From contig CAVTBD010000002.1 in NCBI GenBank assembly GCA_963732875.1, positions 1,922,001 through 1,986,000 on the forward strand: a stretch of DNA of 64,000 nt, in the 5' to 3' direction. Of this stretch, positions 35,244-44,540 are shown in pieces (the first letter of the stretch is position 1; each line of letters opens with the position of its first letter). The notes under the pieces were generated by a model. The model was not told the origin of the DNA. It searched no databases and was given only the letters and a program-made list of their open reading frames with translations. Source of the DNA: WHSO01 sp963732875. GTDB taxonomy: Bacteria > Pseudomonadota > Alphaproteobacteria > SMXQ01. The translations under genes and the position numbers were made by a program.

Positions 35244-36520
35244 GTCCCCTCCGCCATAAGCTGATTCCACCGGCGCCAGAACGTGCGCAGATGGTGCTCG
35301 TCACTATTGAGCTGCTCCGCAGTGTCCTTGGCCATACCACGAGACATTTCCGACCAAGGGTCATCGCGCCAATTAGCCAATCCCTGCTGAACAAGCTCCA
35401 ACGCCTCAACATCATCGGGCGTCGCGAACCCACCTGGTCCGTAAAATGTTAGGAAGGAATCGAGCCGCCGCGCGCGTGCATCTTCGCTCTCTTCCTTGGG
35501 GCCAAGTGCCCAGGCGCTAACATGCATTCGCGCGACGCCATCGGGATAGAAGGTACGGATCGTGACCGACGATCCGTCGTTAATGACAAGGTTCGGAAAG
35601 ATCACGAGGTTTCGGTTTGTGTCGGCCACGCGCCCCGCACGCTCAGGTCCTAGACGAGTGACCAATTCACTACGAATTTCCGCCATTTCGTCCTTCGCGT
35701 TCTCGCCGTACAGCGGAATCCAATGCGCTACGGGCCGGCCGCGGTAGTTAACGTTGTCCGTCGAAAAGTGGCCGTTACCGAGATCGACTGCACGCCCCGT
35801 CGCTGGGAGCACCAGCCCCTCTTCGGTGCGTGGCCGCACTTCGACCCCGGAATTCGCCATAAAATTGAGCCAGGTCACATGGGTGGATGGCAGGTGATAG
35901 TCATCCACGCTGTTCTCAACCATCAGCTTCCAATTAGCGGCGACGTCATATTCTTGCGTGCCGGCAATCACCTCCATCTGACCCGAAGGTGATTGCTCGA
36001 TCACGAGGTCGAGGTAGTCGCAGGCGGGCCCCAAGTAGTCTTCAAGCGAGGGCGCCGCCGGATCGAGACACATGAACCAAAAGTCTCGATAACTTTCGAA
36101 CTTCGCTGGCGCTTGGAGCCCATGGCAGGCGCGATCAAAGCTCGCGCCGTAAGCGTTATCACCCGGGACACCGACGAGGGCCCCCGCATTGTCGTAGGTC
36201 CAACCGTGGTAAACGCAGTAAAAGCGCTTGCTGTTGCCGGCGCGCTCGCGACAAACAATCGCGCCGCGGTGACGACAGGTATTAAAGAAGCACCTCACGT
36301 GACCTGCTGAATCACGACAGAAGATGATCGGCCGCCCCGCCACGCGGCGGCTGCGAAAATCGCCCGGCGTTTGAATTTCCGACCCGTGGCCCACGTAGAT
36401 CCAGGAATGCCCAAACACCCGCGATATTTCGAGCGCGAGAACGTCTTCGGACACCAGCACCTCTCGGCTTAGCCGAAAAGTGTGATTCTCAGGATCGTCG
36501 ATGATGTATGGCCCTGCCAT
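35240..36520 (-). CDS. Aromatic-ring-hydroxylating dioxygenase, alpha subunit
   Basis: Catalytic subunit of 426 residues. Rieske ligands are in CRHRGAIV and CVYHGWTY (near residues 82-105). The iron site is NWKLMVENSVDDYHLPSTH near residue 200, with the Asp that bridges to the Rieske centre. It is the first gene of the leftward operon (alpha, beta, VOC-Rieske, VOC, VOC, M24, binding protein, permease, second Rieske oxygenase), downstream of a palindromic operator candidate. It dihydroxylates an aromatic compound, probably an acid; the identity is open. Confidence 0.93.
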   Translation of the reverse strand: MAGPYIIDDPENHTFRLSREVLVSEDVLALEISRVFGHSWIYVGHGSEIQTPGDFRSRRVAGRPIIFCRDSAGHVRCFFNTCRHRGAIVCRERAGNSKRFYCVYHGWTYDNAGALVGVPGDNAYGASFDRACHGLQAPAKFESYRDFWFMCLDPAAPSLEDYLGPACDYLDLVIEQSPSGQMEVIAGTQEYDVAANWKLMVENSVDDYHLPSTHVTWLNFMANSGVEVRPRTEEGLVLPATGRAVDLGNGHFSTDNVNYRGRPVAHWIPLYGENAKDEMAEIRSELVTRLGPERAGRVADTNRNLVIFPNLVINDGSSVTIRTFYPDGVARMHVSAWALGPKEESEDARARRLDSFLTFYGPGGFATPDDVEALELVQQGLANWRDDPWSEMSRGMAKDTAEQLNSDEHHLRTFWRRWNQLMAEGT

Positions 36521-36614
36521 ATACCGCCCGCTGCTAAGGGAAATTGCTTCGCTACAGAAGCCGCGTCCAACGCTAACAAGGCGCGGGAAATCATGTCAAT
36601 CGTAACCGCTAGTT

Positions 36615-36633
36615 TGTCTCATATTATGAGACA
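36615..36633. promoter_or_regulatory. Candidate IclR-type operator
   Basis: A perfect inverted repeat, TGTCTCAT-ATT-ATGAGACA, in the 290-base divergent region between the oxygenase operon and the amidohydrolase gene. A partial copy, TTTCTCATAATG, lies about 60 bases to the right. The iclR-like gene 1.2 kb away is the natural candidate regulator. The rest of 36521-36810 holds no gene. Confidence 0.65.
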
Positions 36634-36810
36634 TAATTCGCCATAAGGCGGGGCGTTCAGCCGTTTTCCCTCAGCGGAGTTTCTCATAATGCCGGAAATC
36701 TGCGCCGATCCTTGACCCTACCAATAAGGCCACATAATCTCAGTTTATGCGAAAACTGGTTGCCGCGATGGCACCGCACTCACAGTGTTGCAGCAAGGGA
36801 GCTTTCGAGG

Positions 36811-37836
36811 ATGTCCAGCAACTCGATCCGAAAGATCGATATCTTTAATCACATCTTTCCCAAGGCCTTCTTCGATCGGATGTTGGCTATCCTCAGCGAT
36901 CCCAGCAAGGTCAAGCGATGGGTCAACATCCCCTTCCTTGTCGATCTAGATGTGCGCTTCCAAAAAATGGATGAATTTGGGAATTACGCTCAGATTTTTT
37001 CGCTTTCTGCTCCCCCCATTGAAGCACTCGCCGGCCCTAAGGATGCACCTGAATTGGCGCGCCTCGGAAACGACGGCATGGCTGAATACGTAGATCGCTA
37101 TCGCGATCGGTTTCCAGGGTTCATTGCGTCTCTGCCACTCAACGATCCCGACGAGAGCATGAAAGAGCTGCATCGCGCGATGAAGGATCTTAAGGCCGTC
37201 GGCGTTCAGGTCTTTTCCAACGTCAACGGCAAGGGAATTGACGCTCCGGAGTATTATCCGATTTTCGAGGCAATGGCCGCCTACGATCGACCGGTCTTCT
37301 TGCATCCAATTCGCACAGCGGCGATGCCAGACTTCGTTGGGGAAAAGAAATCCCTTTATGAAATTTATTGGACCTTCGGGTGGCCCTATGAAACCAGCGC
37401 CGCGATGGCACGCCTGGTGTTCTCGAAGCTGTTCGACAAATTGCCGAACGTTAAGATCGTGACCCATCACATGGGCGGCATGATTCCCTATTTTGAGGGG
37501 CGGGTTGGGCCAGGGTGGGACCAACTCGGGTCTCGCACCGCCGACGAAGATTATGGGAAGCTGCTAAAGGAGCTTAAACGCCGCCCCTATGACTATTTCA
37601 AAATGTTCTACGCCGATACGGCTCTCTTCGGCGCCGCAGCTGGCACGCGCTGTGGGCTTGATTTCTTCGGCGTCGATAAGACCGTCTTTGCTTCGGACGC
37701 GCCATTCGATCCCGAGGGTGGCCCCATGTACATCCGCGACACAATCGCCGTTATCGATAACCTCGATATTTCGGAACAGGACCGGGAAAAAATTTACAGT
37801 GGGAATGCCGCCAGCTTACTTGGCTTGGCCGCGTAG
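36811..37836 (+). CDS. Amidohydrolase/decarboxylase, ACMSD-like family
   Basis: A TIM-barrel protein of 341 residues. The N-terminal motif is IDIFNHIFP, where the first His of the usual DxHxH is Phe. FLHPIRTA, VKIVTHHMGGMIPYFEGR and VFASDAPFDPEGGPMY supply the remaining metal and catalytic His and Asp positions. Relatives decarboxylate or hydrolyse ring-cleavage products. The ATG at 36811 follows CGAGG. It is transcribed divergently from the oxygenase operon and likely acts on its product. Confidence 0.85.
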   Translation: MSSNSIRKIDIFNHIFPKAFFDRMLAILSDPSKVKRWVNIPFLVDLDVRFQKMDEFGNYAQIFSLSAPPIEALAGPKDAPELARLGNDGMAEYVDRYRDRFPGFIASLPLNDPDESMKELHRAMKDLKAVGVQVFSNVNGKGIDAPEYYPIFEAMAAYDRPVFLHPIRTAAMPDFVGEKKSLYEIYWTFGWPYETSAAMARLVFSKLFDKLPNVKIVTHHMGGMIPYFEGRVGPGWDQLGSRTADEDYGKLLKELKRRPYDYFKMFYADTALFGAAAGTRCGLDFFGVDKTVFASDAPFDPEGGPMYIRDTIAVIDNLDISEQDREKIYSGNAASLLGLAA

Positions 37837-37840
37837 CACA

Positions 37841-38606
37841 CTAGGCACGGCGAAGAGCTTTGTCCTCGCGCGCGAGTGCATTTGTCAGAACGCGCGCGCA
37901 GAAGCGCACTCTGTCCGCAACGAAACTCACCCTCTCCGGCGACAACCCTGTTTCGCCGATCGCGAGGCTGAGACTTCCTACGACGGTATCGCTTGCATCG
38001 AAGATTGGCGCGGCTATACCGGTGACCCCCTCAGTCACTTGGCCAACGGTCATATCCCATCCCGCACGCCTTATGCGTCGCAGCGCTACACGGACAGCGT
38101 CCAGGCTATCCCCCAGTCCAGCTTCAGAAAACTCTCTGGGCGAAGCTTCAAACAGGCGCGACAGGGCTGTGGCGGGGAGATGCGCCAGGATCACTCGCGA
38201 CGTGGCGCCATATAGCAATGGTCGGGATCGACCACGTTCATAGGTACTACGGAAAATATCTGTCGAACTTTCCTGATGCACACACAGAACACGGTCTCGG
38301 TAGACACGACACAAAATAGCGACGCCGGTTATTTCCGCAGCTAATTCCGCCATCACCGGCCGGGCTGCCCCAATGAGTGGATCACGTGTCCGGATTTTAT
38401 AATCTAGTTCAATGATACGGGGGCCAAGGGTGTAGCCGATCCCCGGCAGCGTCGTCAGGAGATCCTGCGTCGGTCAGCACATGGAGATAACGATAGAGCG
38501 TTGCGCGAGAATACCCCAAGCGAGTCCGAAGCGCCTCCACCGTCCATTCCGAAGTTGGCCCTTCGAAAAGGTCTATGATTTCCAACATTCGTTCTAGACT
38601 TTTCAC
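37841..38606 (-). pseudogene. IclR-family transcriptional regulator, broken by one extra base
   Basis: The N-terminal winged helix (SLERMLEIIDLFEG, LRTRLGYSRATLYRYLHVLTDAG) runs from a GTG at 38606. The frame then breaks near 38462; removing one base restores LLTTLPGIGYTLGPRIIELDY and joins the effector domain, which continues to 37841 with TGVAILCRVYRDRVLCVHQ, GWDMTVGQVTEGVTGIAAPIFD and GSLSLAIG. The joined product is about 255 residues, normal for IclR. It presumably controls the oxygenase and amidohydrolase genes through the palindrome at 36615-36633. Mutation or sequence error cannot be told apart. Confidence 0.85.
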
Positions 38607-38733
38607 ACCTCAGTCCCCTCGCCGTTAAGGGCCATCACTTTACGCATTCAATAAGGCAACGAGCAACTGGCAACGAACCGCGTGGAAGTCATAGGGTGAA
38701 ACGGCGGCCTCGCCGTACCGGAGGGATACAGTG

Positions 38734-40377
38734 ATGAACGAGCCTCTACCAATCTCCTTGGCGAATGGGCCGATACGGGATCTGCGCGAATGGCTTAAAC
38801 GATCAGAGATGATTGGCGAACTCTTAACCGTCGATCGTCCGGTGGACGCCAATGAGGAAATGAGCGCCATTTCCTACCTCATCGCGAAGCAGACCCCTTC
38901 GCCAGCCGTGATGTTTACGGCAGCAACCGGCTTCGAAAGAAGCCATCCATCCATCAAGCATCTCTGGAACATTTACGGGCCCAGTGTGCGCCGCATAGCC
39001 TTATCGTTGGAGGAACATCCCGACACACCAACGGTCGATCTTATTCGACGCGCGATGGAAAAAATGAAGCGGCGCATCCCGCCCGTAGAAGTGCCCCGTT
39101 CCGATGCGCCGGTATACGAAAATTCTATCCAAGGCAACGACATCAATCTCGACGATCTTCCGATCCCGCGCCATTGGCCGCTGGACGGAGGTAATTACGC
39201 GGGCACGGGCGATGCCGTAATCACGCGAGATCCCGATAGCGGCTATCTCAATGTCGGCACGTACCGCATGATGGTGCAAGATCGAAACCACACCGCGCTC
39301 TACCTATCACCAGGTAAGGATGCCCGTCTCCAAATCACGCGATCGTGGGCAATGGGGAAGGCACTTCCCGTTGTCGCCTGCTGGGGCATCGATCCCCTGT
39401 TTATGCTGGTTGGGTCGCAATCTTTTCCCAAGAACGTTTCCGAATACGAATATGCCGGCGGCATCAAGGGCGAAGCCGTACAGCTCGTGAAGGCGACACA
39501 TAGCGATTTACTTTTTCCAGCTAGCGCCGAATTTGTTGTCGAAGGTGTAATCCGACCAGATGCGATGAAGCCGGAAGGCCCCTTCGGTGAATTCACCGGC
39601 TATTACGGCAAACCTGAAGCGATGTGCCCCCTCGTGGAAATTGTCGCCGTCCATCACCGCACCAACCCCATTCTCACCAATGCCTTGATGGCGGATTACC
39701 CCTCCTGCGAGCAAAGCGGATTCTTTTCAATTCTTCGAAGTGCGAAGATCTGGGACGACCTCGACAAACTCGGCGTGCCTGGCATTCGTGGTGTCTATGC
39801 CCATCCAGCCGCCGCAGGCGGGTTTGGCATGACCATCATATCGTTGGAACAGAAATACGCGGGCCATGCGCCTCAAGCCCTCGCGCTCGCAGCCCAGGTC
39901 CCCGGTGGTGCTTACTACACAAAATGGATTGTCGCTGTTGATGAGGATGTTGACCCGACGGATATGAACCAGGTGCTATGGGCCATGGCTAGCCGGTGTA
40001 ATCCAACGGATGACATCGACATCCTTCGCAATACGTGGTCAACCGGTCTGGACCCAACCCAAAATCCACCAGAACAACGGCCGTATGGGTCTAAGGCTCT
40101 CATCAACGCCTGCAAAGAACATCGCTATATCCCCGTTTTCTCCAAACGCACGAAGCTCCGCAGGTCCGTCTACAATCAGGTGTCTCAACGGTGGTCGGAA
40201 CTGGGACTACCCGGCATGATTCCGAAACTTTCGACATTCGAAGAGGAAGGCGCCGGAGACGCATTTACGAGCTATCACGACGAGAAACCCCTGCGATCGG
40301 CACACGACATGGCGGCTTCCCAAAAGGCGGATAGGAAGCAATCAAATAGAAAGGGCCGTGCCAAAGGGAAACCCTGA
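38734..40377 (+). CDS. UbiD-family prenyl-FMN-dependent decarboxylase
   Basis: A reversible (de)carboxylase of 547 residues acting on aromatic or unsaturated acids with prenylated FMN. DLREWLKRSEMIGELLTVDRPVD opens the protein. The active-site region has QDRNHTALYLSPGKDARLQI and PEGPFGEFTGYYG with the catalytic acidic residues. GGAGGG precedes the ATG. The C-terminal 30 residues are lysine- and serine-rich. A UbiX partner is not in the window. It probably removes a carboxyl group from a ring acid before or after the oxygenase step. Confidence 0.92.
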   Translation: MNEPLPISLANGPIRDLREWLKRSEMIGELLTVDRPVDANEEMSAISYLIAKQTPSPAVMFTAATGFERSHPSIKHLWNIYGPSVRRIALSLEEHPDTPTVDLIRRAMEKMKRRIPPVEVPRSDAPVYENSIQGNDINLDDLPIPRHWPLDGGNYAGTGDAVITRDPDSGYLNVGTYRMMVQDRNHTALYLSPGKDARLQITRSWAMGKALPVVACWGIDPLFMLVGSQSFPKNVSEYEYAGGIKGEAVQLVKATHSDLLFPASAEFVVEGVIRPDAMKPEGPFGEFTGYYGKPEAMCPLVEIVAVHHRTNPILTNALMADYPSCEQSGFFSILRSAKIWDDLDKLGVPGIRGVYAHPAAAGGFGMTIISLEQKYAGHAPQALALAAQVPGGAYYTKWIVAVDEDVDPTDMNQVLWAMASRCNPTDDIDILRNTWSTGLDPTQNPPEQRPYGSKALINACKEHRYIPVFSKRTKLRRSVYNQVSQRWSELGLPGMIPKLSTFEEEGAGDAFTSYHDEKPLRSAHDMAASQKADRKQSNRKGRAKGKP

Positions 40378-40530
40378 GGCGCGATCTATCACCCCTTGCT
40401 CATCCCTGCCGTTGGCGCCGCTATCGACTTTGCTGCCAGCCATAGATAGTTTCCGTAAGGCAACGGTGTATCTATAGGTCCACGAAGGCGCCGATTATTC
40501 TGTCGGATTATCGGCCTCTGGGAGGTAGCG

Positions 40531-41352
40531 GTGACAGCCACTAAGAGCGGCGATCCGATCCAGCACGTCGTACTTCTGATTTTAGAGAATCATTCCTTCG
40601 ATCAGATGCTCGGCTGCTTCAAAAAGATCTATCCGGATCTTGACGGAGTGGACGAGCACGCACCTCAGCAGAATACAGATCATGAGGGCAACACGTTTTT
40701 ACAAGCGCCTACAACCGAACGGATCATGTTTCTGGATCCGCACCACGAGCTCGAACACGTGGCGGCTCAATTGGCGAATCACAACAGCGGCTTTGTTTCC
40801 GACTACTCGGAATCCAACCCCACCAGTACCATTGTTAGTCGCGGGTATATCATGGGGTATTATCCCCTCGACTACCTTCCGGCCCTGCACGCGCTGGCAA
40901 AGGATTTTACAGTCTGCGACCGGTGGTTTTCATCAGTCCCAGGGCCTACATGGCCCAACCGCTTCTTCGCGCTAAGCGGGACCTCAAATGGGCGCGTAAA
41001 TATGCCCAGCGATGGAACCCATAAGGCCGACCTGCCGGGTTACTTTCAGCAGGATCAACTCACGATTTTCGACCGGCTGAACGACCGCGGTGTTCACTGG
41101 AAGGTCTATTTCCATGATATCCCGCAGACGACGGTATTAGTTCGCCAACGCGAACCGCATAACACCGCTCGCTATTTCTATATGGATGAATTTTTCGCCG
41201 ACGCTCGAGGGCGGGAGCAGGACTTCCCTGAGTTTTGCCTGATCGAGCCGGATTATATGGGGTTCGAACAGAGCGACGACCATCCTCCGCACGACACGAT
41301 GGGTGCCGAGAAACTTATTGCTGACGTGTATAACGCGCTACGGCAGAACGAT
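40531..41352 (+). pseudogene. Phosphoesterase (phospholipase C/acid phosphatase family), truncated by IS
   Basis: Begins at a GTG after GGGAGG. IQHVVLLILENHSFDQMLGCF is the metal-binding nucleophile region. SSVPGPTWPNRFFALSGTSNG and FCLIEPDYMGFE are also typical. Native sequence stops at VYNALRQND, where the family would continue into the YDEHGGFYDHV-type segment; instead the IS3 end begins and 15 foreign codons lead to a stop at 41397. The distal metal site is therefore lost and the product is probably inactive. The missing half is not present on the far side of the IS. Confidence 0.85.
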
Positions 41353-41439
41353 TGTTTGACGTCAGCGCCCATGGGACAGATTGAGGTGATTGCGTAACGG
41401 AGGATTTCTGGCTCATCGTAGTGACCGAAGGGAACGCAG

Positions 41440-41814
41440 ATGAGACAGAAATCCATGAATTCAGATGCCGGGGCCGAGGCGGCCGTCCGGGATATCCGGC
41501 GCAAGACGCGCAAGCAATATTCGGCTGAGGAAAAGATTCGGATCGTGCTGTCGGGCCTGCGCGGCGAGGACAGCATCGCCGAACTGTGCCGCCGGGAGGG
41601 CATCGCCGAGAGTTTTTATTACAGCTGGTCGAAGGAGTTCCTTGAGGCCGGGAAGAAGCGGCTGTCGGGCGATACCGCCCGTCAGGCGTCCTCGGGCGAG
41701 GTCAGGGACCTGCGCCGCGAGACGCAGGATCTCAAGGAGGCCCTTGCCGAACAGATGCTGGAGAACCGGCTGCTTAAAAAAAGCATGATCGGGGATGGGG
41801 GAGACGGCGCATGA
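41440..41814 (+). CDS. IS3-family transposase OrfA
   Basis: A 124-residue DNA-binding subunit with RKQYSAEEKIRIVLSGLRGEDSIAELCRREGI (helix-turn-helix, key residues only) and a C-terminal leucine-zipper-like segment ETQDLKEALAEQMLENRLLKK. A7 at 41776-41782 near the 3' end allows a -1 slip into OrfB, and the OrfB frame is open from there, so an OrfAB fusion transposase is possible as in other IS3 elements. Confidence 0.92.
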   Translation: MRQKSMNSDAGAEAAVRDIRRKTRKQYSAEEKIRIVLSGLRGEDSIAELCRREGIAESFYYSWSKEFLEAGKKRLSGDTARQASSGEVRDLRRETQDLKEALAEQMLENRLLKKSMIGDGGDGA

Positions 41815-42791
41815 GGTATCCCGCCTCGGAGAAGCTGGAGATCATCCGCCTGGTCGAGCGATCCCACCTCCCGGTCCGTCGCACCCTGGGCAAGCTGGGG
41901 ATTCCATCGACGACCTTTTACCGATGGTATGAGCGATATCGCGCCTTCGCCGAAGCCGGGCTTGAAGACCGCACCAGTGGTCCCGGCCGGGTGTGGAACC
42001 GTATCCCGGATGACGTTCGTGGCCAGATCGTCGATCTTGCCCTGGACGAGCCCGAGTTGTCGCCCCGGGAGCTGGCGGTGACGTTCACCGATACGAAGGG
42101 ATACTTCGTCTCGGAAGCGTCTGTCTACCGCCTGCTCAAGGCTCATGACCTGATCACCAGCCCGGCCTTCGTGGTCATCAAGGCGGCCGATGAGTTCCGC
42201 GACAAGACCACGGCGCCGAACCAGCTGTGGCAGACCGACTTCACCTACCTCAAGGTCATCGGCTGGGGATGGTTCTACCTGTCGACCATCCTCGACGATT
42301 ACTCGCGTTACATCATCGCCTGGAAACTGTGCACCACTATGCGAGCCGAAGACGTGACCGACACGCTCACGCTGGCCCTGCGAGCATCAGGCTGCGATCG
42401 GGCGGAGGTCGTCCACAAGCCTCGGCTGCTGAGCGACAACGGCTCGTCTTACATCGCCGGCGATCTCGCGGACTGGCTCAGGGACCAGGGTATGGGCCAT
42501 GTCCGTGGCGCCCCCAACCATCCCCAAACCCAGGGCAAGATCGAGCGCTGGCATCAGACCCTGAAGAACCGCATCCTGCTCGAGAACTACTATCTGCCGG
42601 GCGATCTCGAAGCCGGTATCGGGGCCTTCGTCGAGCGCTACAACCATCGCCGCTACCACGAAAGCCTCGGCAACCTGACCCCGGCCGACGTCTACTTCCG
42701 CCGTGATCAGGCAATTATCAAGAGAAGGAGAAAGATCAGAAAACGTACATTCGAAAAACGACGCTTGGCGCATCAGCGCCAAGCCGCTTAA
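41811..42791 (+). CDS. IS3-family transposase OrfB (rve integrase core)
   Basis: A 326-residue DDE recombinase. Catalytic residues appear in LWQTDFTYLKV (Asp), LSDNGSSYIAGDL (Asp) and GKIERWHQTLKNR (Glu), followed by FVERYNHRRYHESLGNLTPADVY. The ATG overlaps the OrfA stop by four bases. The protein is intact, so the element may still be mobile. Confidence 0.94.
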   Translation: MRYPASEKLEIIRLVERSHLPVRRTLGKLGIPSTTFYRWYERYRAFAEAGLEDRTSGPGRVWNRIPDDVRGQIVDLALDEPELSPRELAVTFTDTKGYFVSEASVYRLLKAHDLITSPAFVVIKAADEFRDKTTAPNQLWQTDFTYLKVIGWGWFYLSTILDDYSRYIIAWKLCTTMRAEDVTDTLTLALRASGCDRAEVVHKPRLLSDNGSSYIAGDLADWLRDQGMGHVRGAPNHPQTQGKIERWHQTLKNRILLENYYLPGDLEAGIGAFVERYNHRRYHESLGNLTPADVYFRRDQAIIKRRRKIRKRTFEKRRLAHQRQAA

Positions 42792-42863
42792 CATCAACAA
42801 GGGTGAGCCAGAGCCTCCGTTACAAAACAGGCTCGACTGTTCCATTCATTCTGACGACGGACA

Positions 42864-43818
42864 TCCTGGCCTACACCGACGCATCATCGATGGCGCGACA
42901 TGGACAGCAGTTCAACAGATGATCAACGGCCATAGGGTGGATCGTCGCAAACGTACCGGCACAAAACATCCAAGCCCTCTAGCAGGCAAGCTGTTTGATG
43001 ACAAAGGTGTTTCTTTCACACCTAGCCATGCGGTCAAGAATGGTAGGCGCTATCGTTACTATGTTGAAAGGGAAGCCAACCATTCCTCTCCCCGCCGAGC
43101 CAAAAGCCCTAACTCTAGATCACGCCACCGGCGAATCTCGGCCAGTGAGATCGAGGGCGTGATACTAGGTGCCATTTCCAGGCTTCTTTTAGCACCGACG
43201 GACTTGCTCGATGTCTTAGGTGTCGTCAGCAGTTCCGCTGATTCTAAAAACGCCATCGAAAGCGCCTCTCGATTGGCTGAAACACTTTGCGGGCCGAATG
43301 AACAGAGCAAAGAGGAGGTTCTACGCACCGTTACCATCAAGGTCGTCATTTCCGAAAGTCGGATCGATGTAAGGCTTTCAGTCATCGCCCTCCGGCACGT
43401 GCTCGAACTAGAGTTCGACACCCCCCTTTCTAATATCGGCGCAAGCCATAAGATCTCGATACCGATGCGCATGAGGCACCGCGGCGTTGAATTGAAACTC
43501 GTGATAAATGATTCAAATCAGCAACACGACGCCAACATCGACCCGGTGTTGGTCAAAGCACTCATCAAGGCCCATGCATGGCTCGACCAACTCTTAGGAG
43601 ATGATCACATCACAATCAGTGAAATCGCCGAGGCAGAGAGTGTCACAGATCGCTACGTCCGACGGATTCTGGAACTTGCCTTTCTAGGTCCAGATATCAA
43701 GGACCTAATTCTTGATGGTCGCCAGCCCGCGCACGTGAGTACAGAATGGCTCGTTCGCGGCGCACGGCTGCCCTGCGACTGGCGCGAACAACGCCATGTC
43801 CTCGGGTTTTCGCGCTGA
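42864..43818 (+). pseudogene. Large serine recombinase, C-terminal remnant
   Basis: Coding sequence joined in frame to the IS end; the N-terminal resolvase catalytic domain is absent. HPGLHRRIIDGATWTAVQQMI is the recombinase domain, LAGKLFDDKGVSFTPSHAVKNGRRYRYY the zinc-ribbon region without clear Cys pairs, and TDRYVRRILELAFLGPDIKDLIL with DWREQRHVLGF the usual C-terminal end. It marks a former integrative element at the left side of the defence block. It cannot catalyse integration in this form. Confidence 0.85.
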
Positions 43819-44027
43819 ATATTGGCCGCCAAAATGGCAAGAAGTTTATATGGATTTCCCATCGTACAAGCACGCCGTCACAGCCACTTCGCATTGGCGC
43901 GTGAAGGGATAATTCCGGCGAACGTAACGAAGCGCTTCTCTGTACCGCCGGATAGGTTCAAATCGCGGGCCCGCAGCTATCTCAAATGCTGTTTGAAGCT
44001 GCGGCCTAGCGTGGCCCCTGAAACACT

Positions 44028-44267
44028 TTAAACCCGGCGCAACCGGATACGTCCCGCTGTGTTTAGGCCCAGGTTCCAGTTGCGGTCGGTCCAGTAGTTT
44101 CCTTCCAGCACCACCGGGCGGCCCTCCAATGGGACGGTAACCCGGGCGGCACCCAGGTGGCGGTCGCTATCAGTGTTCTTCGGGGCGGATACATGGCTCT
44201 CATAGATATAGAACACGACCAGCCTGCGCTCGCCCATGTCCCGCCGCAGCGCGTCGATGGACGTCAT
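44028..44267 (-). pseudogene. Cap15-like CBASS effector fragment (C-terminal beta-barrel domain)
   Basis: Eighty residues containing ERRLVVFYIYESHV, SDRHLGAARVTV and LEGNYWTDRNWNLGLNTAGR. The pattern (aromatic YxYE strand, small-residue GAARL-type strand, LEGxYWTDR, then GxIxLRR) resembles the cyclic-nucleotide-sensing beta-barrel of Cap15/S-2TMbeta effectors. The two N-terminal membrane helices expected in Cap15 are missing and the frame is closed a few codons upstream. It is head to head with a JAB fragment. The family call is from memory of motifs and is moderate. Confidence 0.5.
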
Positions 44268-44273
44268 CAGCGC

Positions 44274-44540
44274 GCTGCAACAGACGCCTGGCGCCGGTCA
44301 AACAGGACAGCCACTTATGTGGGCGAATGGCACAGCCATACTTCCGGACCGCCCCGTCCATCCGGCCTCGACCGGCAGACCAGGAAAGCCGTCGTCGCGG
44401 ACCTGAACACCCCATGCGTGTTTGCCATTGTATCGCCCGCTGGATGGCAGGTATTTCATATCCTGGGCGCGAAACCGCTAGCTGACGTGGTGCTCCTAGC
44501 ACGCGTTGAACAAGGGACTAAGGGCATCGTTTATCGATAG
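44274..44540 (+). pseudogene. JAB/JAMM peptidase fragment (Cap3-like)
   Basis: About 88 residues with TYVGEWHSHTSGPPRPSGLD, the JAMM zinc motif (Glu... His-x-His...Ser...Asp), followed by PCVFAIVSPAGWQVFHI. Cap3 deconjugases of type II CBASS have this domain. The N-terminal strand and Glu-bearing helix of a complete JAB fold are absent, and the sequence before codon AATDAWRRS is unrelated. It starts at the same point where the oppositely oriented Cap15-like fragment ends, so a rearrangement removed the middle of a CBASS operon. Confidence 0.6.

Larger units (their letters stand above)
41353..42863 (+). mobile_element. IS3-family insertion sequence
   Basis: About 1.5 kb with two overlapping reading frames. 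Imperfect terminal inverted repeats were read by eye: TGTTTGACGTCAG at 41353-41365 matches the complement of CTGACGACGGACA at 42851-42863, and an inner block GTAACGGAGG (41394-41403) is mirrored at 42814-42823. No target duplication is seen (left flank ACGAT, right flank TCCTG), and the two flanks belong to different genes, so a deletion or recombination followed insertion. Exact ends are my estimate. Confidence 0.8.

Noticed and set aside
40531..41397. Phosphoesterase as an intact 288-residue enzyme
   Set aside because: The last 15 codons are IS sequence and the distal metal-binding half is missing.
41353..42863. Target-site duplication of the IS3 element
   Set aside because: The bases beside the estimated ends (ACGAT and TCCTG) do not match, so none is claimed.
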